From: Paenibacillus mendelii
GTDB taxonomy: Bacteria > Bacillota > Bacilli > Paenibacillales > Paenibacillaceae
Reading direction: 5' to 3'
NCBI RefSeq assembly: GCF_024498075.1
Contig: NZ_JANHOF010000003.1
Location: 310,001-374,000 of the forward strand
Length of the DNA: 64,000 nucleotides
Both the position numbers and the translations under genes were made by a program. The notes under the pieces were generated by a model. The model was given only the letters and a program-made list of their open reading frames with translations. It did no database searches and was not told the origin of the DNA. Shown here in pieces: positions 63,121 through 64,000 of the stretch; position 1 is the first letter of the stretch, and every line of letters begins with the position of its first letter.

Positions 63121-63490
63121 CTGATCCAAGGGGATAGTGGCCCAAAGGGTGTGAACCCTGCGTACTCGAACTGATCCAAGGGGATAGTGGCCCAAAGGGT
63201 GCGAACCCTGCGTCCACGAACTGATCCAAGGGGATAGTGGCCCAAAGGGTGTGAACCCTGCGTACACGAACTGATCCATGGGGATAGTGGTCATAAGGGT
63301 GCGAACCCCGTACACGAACTGATTCAAGGGGATAGTGGCCCAAAGGGAGGGCTCGAACCCTGCGTACACGAACTGACCCAAGGGGATAGTGGTCAAAAGG
63401 GTGCGAACCCCGTACACGAACTGATTCAAGGGGATAGTGACCCAAAGGGTCCGAATCCTCCATATACGAACTTGATCCATGGGATAGTGG
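63121..63490. repeat. Eight tandem copies of an ~50-bp repeat
   Basis: Units start at 63121, 63171, 63221, 63271, 63319, 63373, 63421 and 63471; the last is truncated after about 20 bp. A unit reads CTGATCCAAGGGGATAGTGG, then CCCAAAGGGTGCGAACCC, then TGCGTACACGAA. Spacing is 48-54 bp and the copies vary at 5-10 positions. The AAAGGGTGYGAACCCT part can form a small hairpin. No gene is visible between kdpC and 63541, so this whole 850-bp gap is repeat-dominated non-coding DNA. Confidence 0.9.
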
Positions 63491-63540
63491 AGAGGCGGTA
63501 AGAGCAGCGAAAATCAACGAATGATGGAGCACAAGAGGGA

Positions 63541-64000
63541 GTGGATCGGGAATTGCAATATCGTCGAAAAACGCCCGAGGAATTGCTGTTGTCGGTTTCA
63601 CGGCTGCACCGGGGAAGATTTAAAATTTGGATTGGGGCGATGACCGGTACGGGTAAGACTTATCGCATGCTGGGAGAAGGGCAAACCTTGAAGCAGCAGG
63701 GGATCGATGTCGTGATCTGTGCGGTATCCACGCTGCGCCGGCCGGAAACGGTCGCTCAGCTAGCCGATTTGGAGCGGGTGCCCAGCATTCGATGGGAGAA
63801 GGATGGCGTGGAGCAGAAGGACCTGAATATGGACCTTCTTCTCGAACGCAACCCCGAGCTCGTACTCGTCGATGGACTTGCTCACCGCAATCGACCAGGA
63901 GCCCGATTTCCGACTCGTCTCGATGATATTAAACATTTGTTGAACAACGGCATCGGTGTGATGACGACTGTCAACGTTTATGAGCTCGAAGGAGCGAACA
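63541..64000 (+). CDS. KdpD N-terminal-domain-like protein, 5' part only
   Basis: The first ~153 codons of a KdpD-like protein run off the window. KdpD landmarks are the P-loop-like FKIWIGAMTGTGKTYRMLGEG, VVICAVSTLRRPETV, the Walker-B-like VLVDGLAHRNRPGARFPTRL, and MTTVNVYELEGAN. Start is GTG 63541 or, better placed for AAGAGGGAG, TTG 63553. Many Bacillota have a short KdpD without kinase domain, and the sequence reads like that type, but the decisive C-terminus is outside. Located after kdpFABC, it is part of the K+ system. Confidence 0.85.
   Translation, partial: MDRELQYRRKTPEELLLSVSRLHRGRFKIWIGAMTGTGKTYRMLGEGQTLKQQGIDVVICAVSTLRRPETVAQLADLERVPSIRWEKDGVEQKDLNMDLLLERNPELVLVDGLAHRNRPGARFPTRLDDIKHLLNNGIGVMTTVNVYELEGAN

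Noticed and set aside
63121..63490. CRISPR-like array
   Set aside because: Units are contiguous with no unique spacers, vary within the repeat, and no cas gene is present.
63032..63601. A 189-codon minus-strand frame with repeated His-Pro-Leu-Gly-Ser-Val-Arg segments (and a second overlapping frame at 63100-63480)
   Set aside because: The frames stay open only because the ~50-bp repeat has no stop codon in those frames. The unit length is not a multiple of 3, so the peptide rotates through frames, and there is no SD.

Overview
The window looks like a chromosomal segment of a spore-forming Bacillota of the Paenibacillus type. The reasons are a GerA-type germination operon, strong AGGAGG ribosome binding sites, moderate to high GC, many cupin-AraC regulators, phytanoyl-CoA-dioxygenase-like (PhyH) proteins and glycoside hydrolases, and a c-di-AMP riboswitch in front of kdp. 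I see no rRNA, tRNA, CRISPR array, prophage or intact insertion sequence. Genus and functions are inferred from protein motifs read by eye; nothing was searched.

Layout. 1-8.9 kb: end of an upstream gene, then a LacI regulator and a tightly packed run (PfkB sugar kinase, GH4 and GH38 glycosidases, metallophosphoesterase, M17 aminopeptidase). 8.9-18.7 kb: divergent AraC/PhyH pair, secreted GHL10-type hydrolase, GntR-LacI hybrid regulator, PIG-L deacetylase with AAC(3)-like acetyltransferase, a second PhyH, a lipoprotein. 19-27 kb: three-gene GtrB/GtrA/membrane glycosylation cassette, YdjI/YdjG-like pair, TetR with methionine aminopeptidase, a coiled-coil protein. 27.4-32 kb: small membrane protein, a short Arg/Pro peptide reading frame followed by an amidoligase gene broken by an in-frame TAG, a second AraC/PhyH pair, a polysaccharide deacetylase. 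32-36 kb: two secreted cupredoxin proteins, then an ECF sigma/anti-sigma pair. 36-41 kb: GH2 glycosidase, AraC, third AraC-paired PhyH, ArsR-like regulator. 41-48 kb: two-component system, M15 peptidase, lipoprotein-adaptor-ABC efflux operon. 48-57 kb: MFS pump, thioredoxin-reductase-like protein, four-gene germinant receptor operon, orphan adaptor lipoprotein, fosmidomycin-resistance-type MFS. 57.6-64 kb: c-di-AMP riboswitch with terminator, kdpFABC preceded by an extra tiny membrane ORF, two families of tandem repeats, and the start of a KdpD-N-terminal-like gene cut by the window edge.

Connections readable from the DNA. The promoter of the two-component operon and that of the efflux operon share the same 11-bp-spaced direct repeat at the same distance from the -10, suggesting one regulon. 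The ArsR-like gene and the GH2 gene share a TTAACY(N)RGTTAA-like operator, placed inside the promoter spacer of the former and on both sides of a TTGACA-17-TAATAT promoter of the latter. The kdp operon is predicted to be turned off by c-di-AMP through premature termination. The most unusual locus is 27.8-28.9 kb: a consensus -10, a perfect Shine-Dalgarno, an 8-codon Arg/Lys/Pro ORF that would extend to 21 residues but for a TAA, and then an amidoligase frame interrupted by TAG.
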